Shown one piece after another: positions 1-13,097 of a DNA stretch of 64,000 nucleotides. Origin of the DNA: Chiridota heheva (taxonomy: Eukaryota > Echinodermata > Holothuroidea > Apodida > Chiridotidae); contig JAIGNY010001912.1 of the NCBI GenBank assembly GCA_020152595.1, positions 1,564,001 through 1,628,000 of the forward strand, read 5' to 3'. The notes under the pieces were generated by a model that saw nothing but the letters and a program-made list of their open reading frames with translations, was not told the DNA's origin and made no database searches. Numbering within the stretch: the first letter of the stretch is position 1; each line of letters starts with the position of its first letter. The position numbers were made by a program, and so were the translations under genes.

Positions 1-3000
1 AAAGTGCATAACGGTCACTACATGCACTGTTCTAGATAGCAGCTAACAATGTTTGAATCACAGTATTTTCTGTAAATAATGTTGAAAATGAAAACAGAGG
101 CATTGATAAATAGAATGTATTAGTAACTCTAATGTTGTTTGCGTGTAAAATAATTTTATTACCCATCTGCCCCTCAAATGATGCTTTTTTTTTCCCCCTT
201 TGTCAGTCTAGGTTCGAAAGGCATTAAACAGTTCACGTTGTCCCCAGCCCAGTCACTCACATTTAACTTATGAAAAAGGCTTTGTTGACAGGCCATCTAT
301 ATGCCCTTATTTTCTCATGATTTCTATTCATAGTGTTAATTTTAATTTTCTTTCAAGTAAAAGCAAAAAGAAATTTGTTGGATACTTGTAAAATAGATAC
401 AAATGAAGCCAGATCTAAATGCATCATCTTATGATGTGATGCTAGCCAAGTAGTACAACTGTTGCTGACTTGCATATAGCCTAATGTTACAGCGAGCAAA
501 TCTTACACTTGAGATCCCACCAACATGATACTTACAATTTCTGTGAAACATTAACCATGGCCAAGCCATAGCTCTTAGGTTCAACCAAAAAAAAAAAAAA
601 AAAATCATTAATCATGCATACCTCTCTGTTATTTTCAAGTTCAGTAATCAATCTTGCTATGCTTTTACTTTATTTAATCCTATTTGCATTTTCATTTATA
701 CTTAAGCCACCAAATCTGGTCCCGCTCTAAAACCTTATCTGGTATTTGCCAAAACTGCAAAAACAGGAGTGTACAGAAAAGAAAACGCCAGCTAATGAAC
801 AGTAATATCCCACTCCCCACCAAATTCGTACTTTCTTAGTCAAAATGAAGAAAAAAAAAAGTGCATTTCCTGCAATCTCTATACGATACATGATTTGAAT
901 ACATCTTGATTAAAAATTAAACTGAATTACAGTATTCCATACTTAAATAGGACCTTGCTTCAGCAAGGAGCTATGAAAACATTTTATTTTTACAACACAG
1001 GCCGCGCATCCAAGTAAAATCAATTCTTTGACACTCTGCAGATAAGATTTTTAGTTGTACATTGATTTGAAACATTTAATAATGAGAAGCATTTTTTTTT
1101 TGGTCACTCAGAATCGTACAAAACAGCAACGCACATCTGTATTTGAATATTCCATTTGTTCTTTCTACTTGTGAAACAATTTGCAGAGCAGAATGCAGAG
1201 ATGATATTATGAATTTATGCATACCCAACAGACTATCGCATACCCAACAGACTATCACCTAACAGGTCCACAAAAAACTTATATAAACTACATCCACTTC
1301 GAACCAATGAAATCATTTAAGCTTTGCAAGCAAATCACACCTGCCATGGGTCAATTACATACACACGTGACTGGAACAGAAGATTCCATTGTTAGTGCAA
1401 TGAGTAAACATAATTACAGAGGAACGGAAAATTTTCAAAACAAAATGCATGAAATCCTTTTTCTTTATAAATCTGAACAATTTTGACCACAACAGTTGTT
1501 TAAAAGTATATTTTACACATGAAAATGAGATCGGAAAGGAAAAGAAACTTTTTGAGGAGATTAATAGTCATTTTTTCTTGCAATTGAATAGTGAATCATA
1601 TACCAGCTTCCTGGTAAGTGATATTGATAGCACGGGGATAATTTATCTTTGCATCATGTTATTTCCATGCCATAACAATCATGCAATTTCACTCCTCTAA
1701 ACCATGCTATTTATAGTGATGGTTTTTCCCAGAATCAAATTTTACAAACTTTCGAAAATATGATACACAGCATCAAGGAACAAATCATCGGCAAGTGAAA
1801 AAGATATAAAATCCCGCTAACTTGTTGTTACTGGTGGGCGTGGGAAAAAATTACTCCTTGCGCTGATTTACATAAAGTGGAAATAAAGTGAACTTTTTTG
1901 ACCAATGACAGCAGAAGTCACGCTCGTGAGTCATGATATCCATTCATAAGTTTCATATCCAGGGCCTGTCGTGTGAATGTAGTCTTGCGCAGTGCACGGC
2001 GGGTTGGTTGTTAATTTTTGTGAGTGAATAATCTTAAGAAAGTATTTTACAAGACAAAAGGACTCAGCAGAGAATGTTAAGAAATTAAAATAGAAGGGAT
2101 TAAAAAGGAATGAAGGCACAGTTGTTTTGTTCGTGGAAATGTTAGCCCAAAAAGCCGAAAGACACAAAGAGACATTATCAAGCGGATTCGAACCTGTTAT
2201 TACAGGTACATGTAATATTCATAACTATGCATTTCTCAATTGTATTATTGATTTAATCTGCCTAAATATCACATATTTTCAGAAATATATCAAAAGATAC
2301 ATCAAAATACATTCTTACACAAAGCATGAACTTTCTTTTATTGAAATAAAAGCGATTTTACTATCTTTAAAAAAATAATTTTACAGTGATTTGTTTTTTC
2401 TGGTAATTCGTTTTTTTGTATTATTATAAAACATGATTCAGCAAGAGTTTGAGTTACAAAACCAGTGGACCATGCAAGCTTAACCTCAACATTAATCAAC
2501 ACTATAATGAATAAATGATGGAATAGCATAGTAAAAGGTAATTCTCTCTTACTCCTACAACATTGAATGTCTTCAATGAAACATATAATACATCAAAAGT
2601 AATGAAAGCTCTGGTGATTGGTTCGATTCATAGCTGTCATTTGTGTAATTGTTATGATGTATAGTCTTCTTATACATCATTCAACTTTATAGGCCATTAT
2701 TTTTTTTGTGTTAACATGAAGATTATAACAATCTAGCAATATAATTTTCAAGTTTCTGGGCAAAACATTGACTCAAATCATGACAAGACCATCAGTAATT
2801 GGATGGGAATGCCAGACACCACTGGAACTAATAATAGCTTCCCACTTCACATTTTTGACTCCCAGGCAGTGCACCTCAGAATGTCTCATCATATACTCAT
2901 CATAATGGTCCACTCATTATCACACACACTTGTATTCGATTCACAATGGCTCATAGGCCTACAATGTATTTACATTTACCCGTGTATGTATGAATAGTTT

Positions 3001-3962
3001 ATATCGTTTTGCCACAGAGGCTTTTTCCCGAAAAATTAGCCATAATACATCAAAAAAATTTCTAAGATTTTCTTAGTTTGTGCGGTTTTGAGGTAAGGAT
3101 CATTTTGGTTAATTTTTAATGCAAAACGTTCCTCAATAAGAACTTTTCCAAAAAAAGTTAGCTTGCTGCAATTTTGTGTAAAAAATATCATAAACACAAT
3201 GATTTTCATTTCTTTCTTAGTTTTAGGTCCATTTTAAGGACTTATTGGTATTTTTGATGTTATACCTTGCAGGTCACACTTGATATCATTCTAATAAAAA
3301 ATATATCATCAAACTCTCTTTTGCAATTCAAATTCAATAAAATTGTACATTCTATGTTGTTCTTGTTTACATTACAAAGTATATGATTTGTTAGAAATTT
3401 GACAAGTCACATATGTGTGAGCATCGTACAGTAATCTGTATTAGTCTAGTCTATGCATAACGTCATGGCAATTTTCATATCCTTTCACCTTACTAGAGGT
3501 TTTGCATTGTTATCCTGAAAAAAATTCTTCTTCACACTTTACATGGGTTTCTTCTTTTTTAATCAAACAAAAAAAAGGAAATACATCAAGAACTGTAGAA
3601 AACTTCAAAAAGATAAAAATTAAAAGAAGGTATCGTAGACTACTTTGTTATTGCAAAACATGATCAAAGAAAGAAGGACTTATAGTTTTTCAACTTCCAG
3701 TCGGTTCTGACAACTAAGAGTCTTCGAACAAGTTCAAACCTATCAAAAACAGATTGGTAATCTTTGGAACAACTGGAGCATTTTGCAAAATATCACGACT
3801 TGTCCTACCCAAAATGAACAACCCTTCTGCTGGACACAAATACTCTAAACATGACATAAAATAATCTTACATTAAGATGTTTGCCTTAATTTCCACAAGA
3901 TGGAAACCAAGATGAAGGTGTAAATGTTTGCCTCAATTTCTTCAAGATGGAAACCAACTCAC
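1..3962 (-). other. NEDD1 intron 7 (partial), no exon recognised
   Basis: Continues from the exon 7 donor to the left edge. I found no segment resembling the NEDD1 C-terminal helix. Visible items: an A-run at 587-604, a perfect 19-bp direct duplication (GCATACCCAACAGACTATC) at about 1219-1256, and an open frame on the minus strand near 2775-2890 that resembles no NEDD1 segment. Transcription past the left edge is inferred. Confidence 0.55.
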
Positions 3963-4224
3963 CATCATGCAACGGTGATATAATGTTCATCCCAAAGCTG
4001 TTGTAACTGCCTCCAGAGGTTTCCGTGAGACTGCTCCGCCTGTTGTCTTCAAGCCTCACATCCTTTCCTAATTCATTCTTATCCCCTCCTACCATGTCAA
4101 AATTTTCTGGGGGTATTGGAGATTTTGACTCCCCTGTTCGGTCATCCTTCCTTCCTTTTTTGCTGGATGTATTGTCAGGTGGTTGAGATGTGGTGATTTT
4201 AGATTTACTCGCTGTTCCATTTGT
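3963..4224 (-). CDS. NEDD1: NEDD1 exon 7 (start of low-complexity linker)
   Basis: 87 codons plus one base, acceptor TTCAAACAG/ACAAAT and donor GATG/GTGAGT, phase 1 at the end. It encodes a hydrophilic Ser/Thr/Lys-rich linker, with Ser-Pro dipeptides in ESKSPIPPE and NIISPLHD. The latter resembles the FSPIRDD segment of human NEDD1, a region phosphorylated by mitotic kinases; that functional parallel is inference. The open frame runs on past the donor to a stop at 3886, which I read as intron. Confidence 0.82.
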
Positions 4225-7200
4225 CTGTTTGAAAGAAAATTGGTATTAACTTACCCACTAGAATCAATGAAACATCATTGAAGAATGAGTCTTTTACTGC
4301 TGCACAGGAAGTATCCTTCAATTCAAACATTTCAACAACTGCACTCACAGGTACATGTATTGTAGTGTACTGTAGTACGGATTGCCATCTCACTTATGTC
4401 AACATGAAAAGCACTATTTAAAGGAATATTTCCATGGATTTTCATTTTTTCATATATGATTCAGAAAATTTGTAGAAACAAAGTGGTGAAAAAACTGAGA
4501 ATATCTTATTCCGTTTAGAAGTTATAACAATCTAAAGAGTAGAAAAATGTTCTTAAAAACACCTTGTACAGTGTATGTCTTTCAGCTTGGTGATGTCATC
4601 AAGGCAATTCCAGCAGTTCTTATGTATTTCTTATCAATTTAATCACACTTTTTTACATTATCAAACAGCATTTTTGGTTTATTATAGAGATAGAGTGAAA
4701 TATATAATTTACAAAAAACATTTTGTTCTTTTCTTGGTGTACATCACATTTGCAATGAGAACAAAATCCAAATCATTTCTAAGGAAATACAAAAGTTTTG
4801 TTGAAATTTGTCTGTATGACATTACAGATGTTGCAATCAGTCACTTTTGTCCAAATTCAAAAATACTTCAATTTTTTTAAGTTCTAAACAGAATAAGATA
4901 TCAACAGTTTTTTCACCACTTTGTTTCTAAAATATTTCTCTATCATATGTGAAAAATGAAAATCCATGGAATATTTCTTTTACATGTAAACAAATAATAT
5001 GTTATTTTTAAGTATGCTTGTTAACTTTGCTGCAGTGTACATGTGATTATGTAAAATTATTGTATACACTAACAGCTTCTAAAACTGCTATTAATGAATT
5101 CATACCAAAGCAATAAAAGGTTATCTAAATCAATTCTGCATTGCTGATTCCAGAGAAATATCCATGAAGTTTGTTCCATAAGACATTTGACCTTGATTTT
5201 TTTTTTTAAATGCTTACAATAGCAAATTTGGATGTTACATGAGCAGAAATAGGAGTGTAACTATTGTCTTAAATACTTCATGAATATTCCTCCAAATATC
5301 TATGTTTCATGATCCTCAAGAAATTCAGAACAAAGACAGCTTAAACTCTCCCAAAAATAAATAATAAGTCCATTGCAATTCAACATGCTGTTAACCAAAT
5401 AACAGATGGATGAAAGTTCAACTTCCAAAATAAAATAATATAGAATACAATTTCTCTAGGTTTGATTTGGTTTGTTGATGTTTAATGGCACCGAGACAGT
5501 CAGAGTCAAATGTGCCAAGAGGGTGTTAATAAACAATGGTGTAAGAGTTAGGATAGTGAGGAGATGGAAGGTTTGTAAGGGAGATAAAGGGGAAAAGCTG
5601 AATGTGGGAGAAAACGTTAGGTGAAAAGAAAGAGGGTGTATGGTTAGATGTAGAAGGGGAGGAGATTATATATAAAAACTGAAAGATTAAATGTAAAAAC
5701 ACTCAGATTCTTTTGAGTTTAGTGAATGAGTATTGTCCTTGCTACCATTTTGGAAGTTGTGCAGTTACTGTTTATTACTGTAAGATAAATTGTAAATCCA
5801 TTTCTCATGAACAGAATATTTGAACTTGAAGTTGGCGTCCATTGTTCATATTCAATGGTGACAAACCCAACACAGGAATTAACCATGAAAACTTCTCAGA
5901 CTAAAATCTTGTCTTAAAATATTACCTGCAGCAAGCAAATCTTCCAATACATATTAGGCAAAACACAAGTACAATCTGCTTTGAAAAAATTAATAGATAC
6001 ATAGACCTGAATAGACTCACTTTTGCAACAGCTGTGTTGTTTTGAAATTTCAAAGATTGCACGGATGACTTGTGACCAATCAGGGTCTTGATGGGACTAC
6101 TTCCTTTTCGAAGGTCAAAGACGAAGATTTTTCCACGTGAAGAGCCCACAGCAAGAGTACCACCATTATGCATGAAAGCAACAGATGTCAGCGGTGAATC
6201 TACTGACATTGTTCTTACCGTCCTAACAAAGAAAAGACACAATTCAACATTTATCTCAAAATTTACAAAAAGTTGCAAAGTTATCAATCCATCTCAAATC
6301 AATTCTATAGTCAAAATAACTATCTTTCATTTCAATATCAATGATAATACATTTGATTATCAAATCAGAATTGATTACAGAAGAAATGGCTAAATAACAC
6401 CAAAAATATAGCATAAGCTTAAGAATTTAAAGATACTTTAAAAAATGTATTCCATCAAAATAAATAACCATTCTTGGCACTGAATTTTCTAACTTATCAC
6501 AAAGTCTTATCATCATCATCATCCATTGACCGCAGTCGAAATCAAAGACGCTCTGATACGCCACCCTTGTTTGTCAGCCATAGCTCCAGTCAGTTCTTCA
6601 GATCTGAGTCAGTGTCTATAGAAATTGTGTCTGGATATGTGAGTAGTCGGCTCTCTCTTGCTGGGCATGGTAGCCACCAGAATATGACATTAGATACTAA
6701 CTGGTTCTTATCTCTGAAGCAGTGTCCAACAAAATACCAAGTCTCTGAGCAAAAATTGCTGAGATGGTGGGATATATTCATAGCTTTTAGCTTTTGTTTG
6801 TTGGTTTCTACAGAAAAGATTTTGAACCCGCATAGGAAGCCTAGTGTATGTGTAGTTGAGGCATCACTCAACCTTCTTTTTCAAGGTCCATGTTTTGGCA
6901 CCATATAATAGAATGCTTTCTACACAGGCCCTGAAGAAGTTGATCTTGATTGCTATGGAGATGTTTGATTGCCATATCAGATGGAACTTGTTGCATGAGA
7001 TGTCTACTTTTGTCCCTCTTGGTAAATATGGACAAATATGCAAAGTCTTGACTTATGTGACAGTAAATTACCTTTTGCTTTGCACATCAAAGCATATAAT
7101 TCTTTTGTCCAGTCCACAAGTTATGACCAGAAGCTTGTTGAAAGGAGAAAAAGCTAAAGAAGTGGCTGGAGCAGTGTGTCCATCGCTGAAGACATGCAGC

Positions 7201-10200
7201 AGCTTCCCTGCATTGGTGTCCCATAACCTAAGTGCACCGTCATCAGACACTGCACCCAACATGGAATTTTTAAAGTGTGAGTACTGGATATCACGGATTG
7301 CCTGTACATGAAAGAGATTGTGAAAGGCATTGCATTAATATACTATAAACCACTGGTAGGTGGGTGTCTGTGTAGACAATGTTTGGCATCCTTTGTTCTC
7401 CATATTGTTGATATCTTAACAAAGTACATGCTTTCCTCACACCACATGCATACAATGTACGTACTATTATCAGAGTAATGAATCAATTTGCATAAGTCCT
7501 GTTATGCCAGCAAGTCTGGGAAAGAAGTGAATGTGTGTGTGGGTGTGTAGGAGAGTGGGGGGGGGGAGGGAGGGGGGGGAGGGGGGGAGGGGGGGAGTGA
7601 TTGGTTAATACTTAAGGGTTTCCCAACAAGGAAGTAATGTACATGAAAGTTGATAAGGTATAGTTCTGTCAAGCACCATTGACAAATCTGTGCAAAACAC
7701 AAAGTTAAACACTGTATTATCCTCACAAGAATTATTCACTGCTAAAAACATGAGCGCTATTTTCCTCTGTTGCTAAGTCAAGACCTATAAAATGACATTT
7801 CATCTTGGACGCTCCTTTAATTTTCTCCTTTTCTCTGTGTATTAGAATATTTCATTCAAATTTACAATAAATATCAGGACTTTCATTTTCAATGAACTTC
7901 CTTGAATCTCTCGGACTAGAAAAGTAGACCACAAGCTAATAATAATAAGCAGCAACTAGGCATACCAAAGGTACATTTTGTGTGTTACAATTAAACAATT
8001 CAAACTGAAAAATATGTTACTACCATTGGAGCAAATTGGGAATGCAGAGGGCTTGATTAGAGGAACTACTAATGATGAGGATGTAATAAAATCAAGATCT
8101 TCATAAGTTTAAGGCAAAGATTTACAAATGCAATAACATAAGGCTTATATAACCTCCCTATCACATCTAACAATGAAATCTCAGTTTTTTCATTCTTTAA
8201 GAAAATCATAAGTTGATTATTTATATATATTTAGTCCTAACAGTTATTCAATTAAAAAAAAGTCAAATTCTCATTTCTATGTCTAGCACAGCTACTGTAA
8301 AAAAAAAAAAATTGTATTTGAAACAGCTGTTACAGGCAAACAAATAAAGCAAACCTCACATCAGCATCAATACTCTTGTCTCAGCAGGTGGGGTGACTTT
8401 ATTTTAAAATTGATATAAAGAATGTATAAAAGAAAGCATTATTGAACATTAACTTTGAGTCACAGGTTAAGCTGGCTTATGAAAGTGATGCCATTATGTA
8501 TATCATAGTTTAGTAAATATCATACAGAAGTTTGAGATGCAATAGATGTACTGATTTTTTTTTTATCTATTAAGAAATCATTGGTACAATGCATTTGTAA
8601 GTCTTTTAAGTATAAATACTGATTCATTTTATATCAATAATCCAAAAATAATTATCAAAGCTTCTTTACATTATAAGATAAAGTTATAATTTAATACTTT
8701 CTCTTTTATCTTTCGTGTGATGTATTCAATGTTTTTAGGTCAAATGATCTGGGGAAATACTTCAATAAGTTACACAAGAGACGTTTATCTTTTATATCAC
8801 AATCAGTCTCCTCCCTATCATCAATTTTTAAGTTAACTACAAATTTAAAGTTCAATATCACCTCAAAGCTCTTCCGTGTATTTCTTTCACTACTGTAAGT
8901 TTTACTGTTTTAACACTATGATAAAAAGTTGGTTATGATTATAAAACCATTAGAATGGAAAACAACATTCAGCAAAATTGGTACAGAATTGGGCATTTAA
9001 CAGCTTTTTTTTTTTAATTCTGAAGAGGCAAAACAGTTTGCTCCTGTCCCCACCTCAATTTGTATGTCTATGCACCAACCTGTGGCCATGCCCATGACTG
9101 CTTTGGATCTTGAAATTATCAACTTTTGAGCCATTCATATTCCTACAATATCCAATTGTACGCATATAGGTGCACACACTCACTCCAGTAACATGGCTTC
9201 TACAATGTCAACTGTGCAAGCACATGTCTCCATTTTTTGATCTTGTGCAATAGGTTGCAAATCCTTCTTTTCAATTCCCACCACCTCAGCATCACCCATT
9301 ATGACATCCATCCAACGAAGCCTGCATCTTCCCCTCTTTCGCTTTCCTCCCACAGACTCTGGTTTCCATTCCAGCTGAGTTCTGGTGATTCTAGCCTTGT
9401 CCACGTGTACAACATGCCTGCACACCATTTCAGACATGACTTCTTCAGAATAACAGATGCTGGAGGTTAACCAGTTCTGCTTTAATGCATCGGAACCACT
9501 TGATTTGAGTATTCAGCAAAGACATCGGGAGTCAAAGGCATCAAGTTCCTTTTCCTGAGTCAGGGTAGTAGTCAGTTTCTGCTGCATAGAGGAGTGTGGA
9601 GATGACAACAGCATTGTAGATTTGTAATATAGTCTTGAAGATGATTTTACTACTCCGGACCTTAGACAGTTGGCCAAAGGAAGATGACACTCTGCCAATC
9701 CTTACCTCGAGATCATTGATTAGCCTTTCATTCAACACTGTCTTCATTGGTACATCGTTTAGGTGGGCTGTGCCTGCAGTGAATGACCATTTTAGTAGAT
9801 TTGTGTACAGACAGTCCAACCTCACCACCAGCTCTTTGAGCTGAATGAAGATGTAGGTTTCCTCTGTCATCACTTTTTTTAAGTAGTGTAATGTCATCAG
9901 CATAGTCCAGGTCTGCTAGGTAGAGGCCAAGTAATGTGCATTTTCATTCTCATATACAAATTCCATAAAGATTTTGATAACTGGACTTCCTGAGGATAAA
10001 GTCAATGAGTATTCCAAAGAGGAGTGGAGACAACACACAATCTTGCTGTACAATCGTTTTAATCCTAAACCAGTCAGTTCACTCATTGTCAACAATTACT
10101 GCTGTTTCACAATCTAGGTAGACAGCACATATCAGGCGAATATATTTCTCAGGAATACCCTAGTCATGAAGAATGTGCCACATAGAGGCACAATGGATAC

Positions 10201-13041
10201 TGTCAAAGGTTGGCTTGAATCCACAAAAATAGCAAAAATGGGTAGCTGGTATTCTATTCACATAACTTGCTTCAAATTTCTTCCCTGGAATAAATCTTCC
10301 ATAAAGAATTAAATTCTGGGTATTTTCACTTTATTTGGCTCACAAATAGCAAATAAGAAACCAATAAACACTTTTGAGACTTATCAAAGTGCAAAATTGT
10401 CCAACACATTTATTACTATTGCCTGGTATGCATGCACATCTCAGTTTTTTTTTTTTAGCAGTTTACGTCAAGTAAGATGCCAGCATCATTTCAGCCTGTA
10501 TCCTTGTCTGTACGATTACAATTGTAAGCCACATAACATTATTTTGTATGATAGGACACAAATAGACAAACAGAACTAAAAAAAAATTATGATATATGCT
10601 GGATTCAAACTTGTCTTTTTCAAGTCTTGTATTGTCTATAATGATTATTTCAAAGAAACAGCACAAAATATGCCTAATTATTCAAGGTCACTTCCAGTGA
10701 TGGTGAGAAAGAAAACTTTGCATGAATATAATTGCCAGTCAATAAGAAATACAGTCTAGATTCCAAAACACACACGATACATTTATACAAGAAAATAGTG
10801 AGGGGCCCTAATCCAAACAGCACAAATTTACAAATTTTCCCAAATAATTAGACCTAAAAATTCAAAGACACAAAAAAACCAATCCAATTTTCCAATTGAT
10901 TTTCATTTAAAAGTTTGCTATTGAAAAATAAAGTAATAAAAGATTCATTAGGTAGCTAGATTTTACTTAAAGGTAGAAATTACCTGAGCATTGTCTGAAG
11001 CTAGTGGATTTGCACACTGACCAGACACTACATTATGAATTAGGATCTCTCCACTGGTTGATCCTGAGGCTATGTGTGTGTCATTCCAATTGAAGGTGAC
11101 ACATGTAACCGTTTCTTTATGACCCTGCAGATAAGAAATGATACAAATAATTAACACCACAGCCAACAAAAAATATAAAGAATATTTATCACTGTAAGAT
11201 GACATGACACCATATCCTTCTTTTCCTGTCAATCAATATATCACAAACGTTATCAGACTGACAGTACTGAAATTTCATTAAATTTTATTCAATTTTTATC
11301 CTACTATACAGGATAAAGATTTGGATCAGAATTCAAGAACTAACTTTTAATAATTTCTTTTCATGGAACAAGCTTTTTGATTCTTGGCATAGATTTCCTA
11401 GGGACTGTATGGACATGGCAATTAAAGAAATAGATTGCTCAACTATATTTGTAATTCAAATTGATGAGAGATTCTTTTCATCAACATATACATGGAGAAC
11501 AACAGCAAAGGAGAACAGGGGCTCAAAGCAATGCATTTTTAACAAGCACATTTTGTTCTAATCAACTACAATTTCCCACTTTTCGTTGGTCCTACATATA
11601 AATGAAAGTATGCCAAATAATATTTCTCTCTTTATTCTCACTATAAAGAAAATACTGCATAAGATCATCTTACCTTTAAAATCTTTTTCAGCTTCTTTGA
11701 CTTGACATCCCATATACTGATATTCTTACTTTTTCCTCCACAGCATAAATAACGTGACGATGAGTTCAGAGCTACACAAGTATCCCTTGCCTACATGAAT
11801 GCAAAAGGAAATCTAGCATAAGCTCATATTCTTAACATTAAATTTTGCTGTTTTTATAAATGAAAAAGTACATTGTTTTCGTTTTTCAGTCTTTTTCAGT
11901 CTGTTGTTTTTCGTGAATTTTACGCAATCTAAAACAGAATTTTTATGAAAACTTACTATCTCATCAGTTCCACATAAAATTCTTATCATGATTGATGTAA
12001 TTAATTAACGATTAATGTTTTGTATCATATTTACATATGTATTTAATGCACTATTCAAGGACTTTGCACTCCCAATAGCCCTCCTAAAGTCTGGCCTTTC
12101 CACTTGAGCCAGTCCTTTGCCCAGTGCATTAAATACGTATACAAACATTCCACCTCAACATTATCTTTAATTAACTGCATAAATCACAAGAAGGGTGTTT
12201 CAGCTGATGTCATGAGGTCACATGACTTTGTTTACATCACCATTTTGTCAGGAAAAACCAATCGTCTCCTGAACACTTAATTAAAGTTACATACGTTTGC
12301 ATTTTGTTATATAAGATTATTTTGTAAGATAATTATGCCAGAATCTTGCTGTGCATTGGTTGTGCTAATAGATGTGTGCAGGGAATAAAAAGACATTTTC
12401 GCAATTTCCATCTGATCTTGATCGATGTTAAAAGTGGAAAGCTCTTCATGTTCTATCAATACTGTGCTTCAAGCTCAGCCATTAGTGACATCTCTAACAT
12501 CTTTCACACCAAAATGCAAATTAGGAGTATGATCAAGAACTTTTTTAATAACATAGTTGCACTCATTTTTTTTTTGTGGTGATTTTAATATTTTTGATCT
12601 TTCCGTTATACACTTCACACTATTTGCCTACATATTATTCAAAGTAGCTTATCATATCATGTTTTCAAATTTCTGATGCCATTGCTAAAATAATGGATAT
12701 CACCACTTCATAATCTGCTTTGCTTGTACAACTTGTACACCATTCAATATTATTACCAAGCAAAGACAAGAAGCAGCGCCACATTTTTCTAAGAATAAAA
12801 GCACAAATGAACAAATATTTGAAACAACTACAGTTACCCCATCCTCTGAATCTTATCTTTCCTTTCATTTGACCTCTGAAAAGCTATCTTCATATTTTGA
12901 ATATTATTATTTGCTATATTTATAGAGCGCTTGCTTCTACATAGAGTAATCAGTGGCGCTTTACAAAACAAAAGAAACGTTATTAATAATTCATGTAGGA
13001 AATGAATAGAGAAAATATATAAATAACTTTTTTTAATTAAA

Positions 13042-13097
<56 letters not shown>

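Noticed and set aside
2775..2890. Minus-strand frame in NEDD1 intron 7 as a candidate exon
   Set aside because: Translation shows no similarity to the NEDD1 linker or C-terminal helix, and no convincing acceptor/donor pair frames it.
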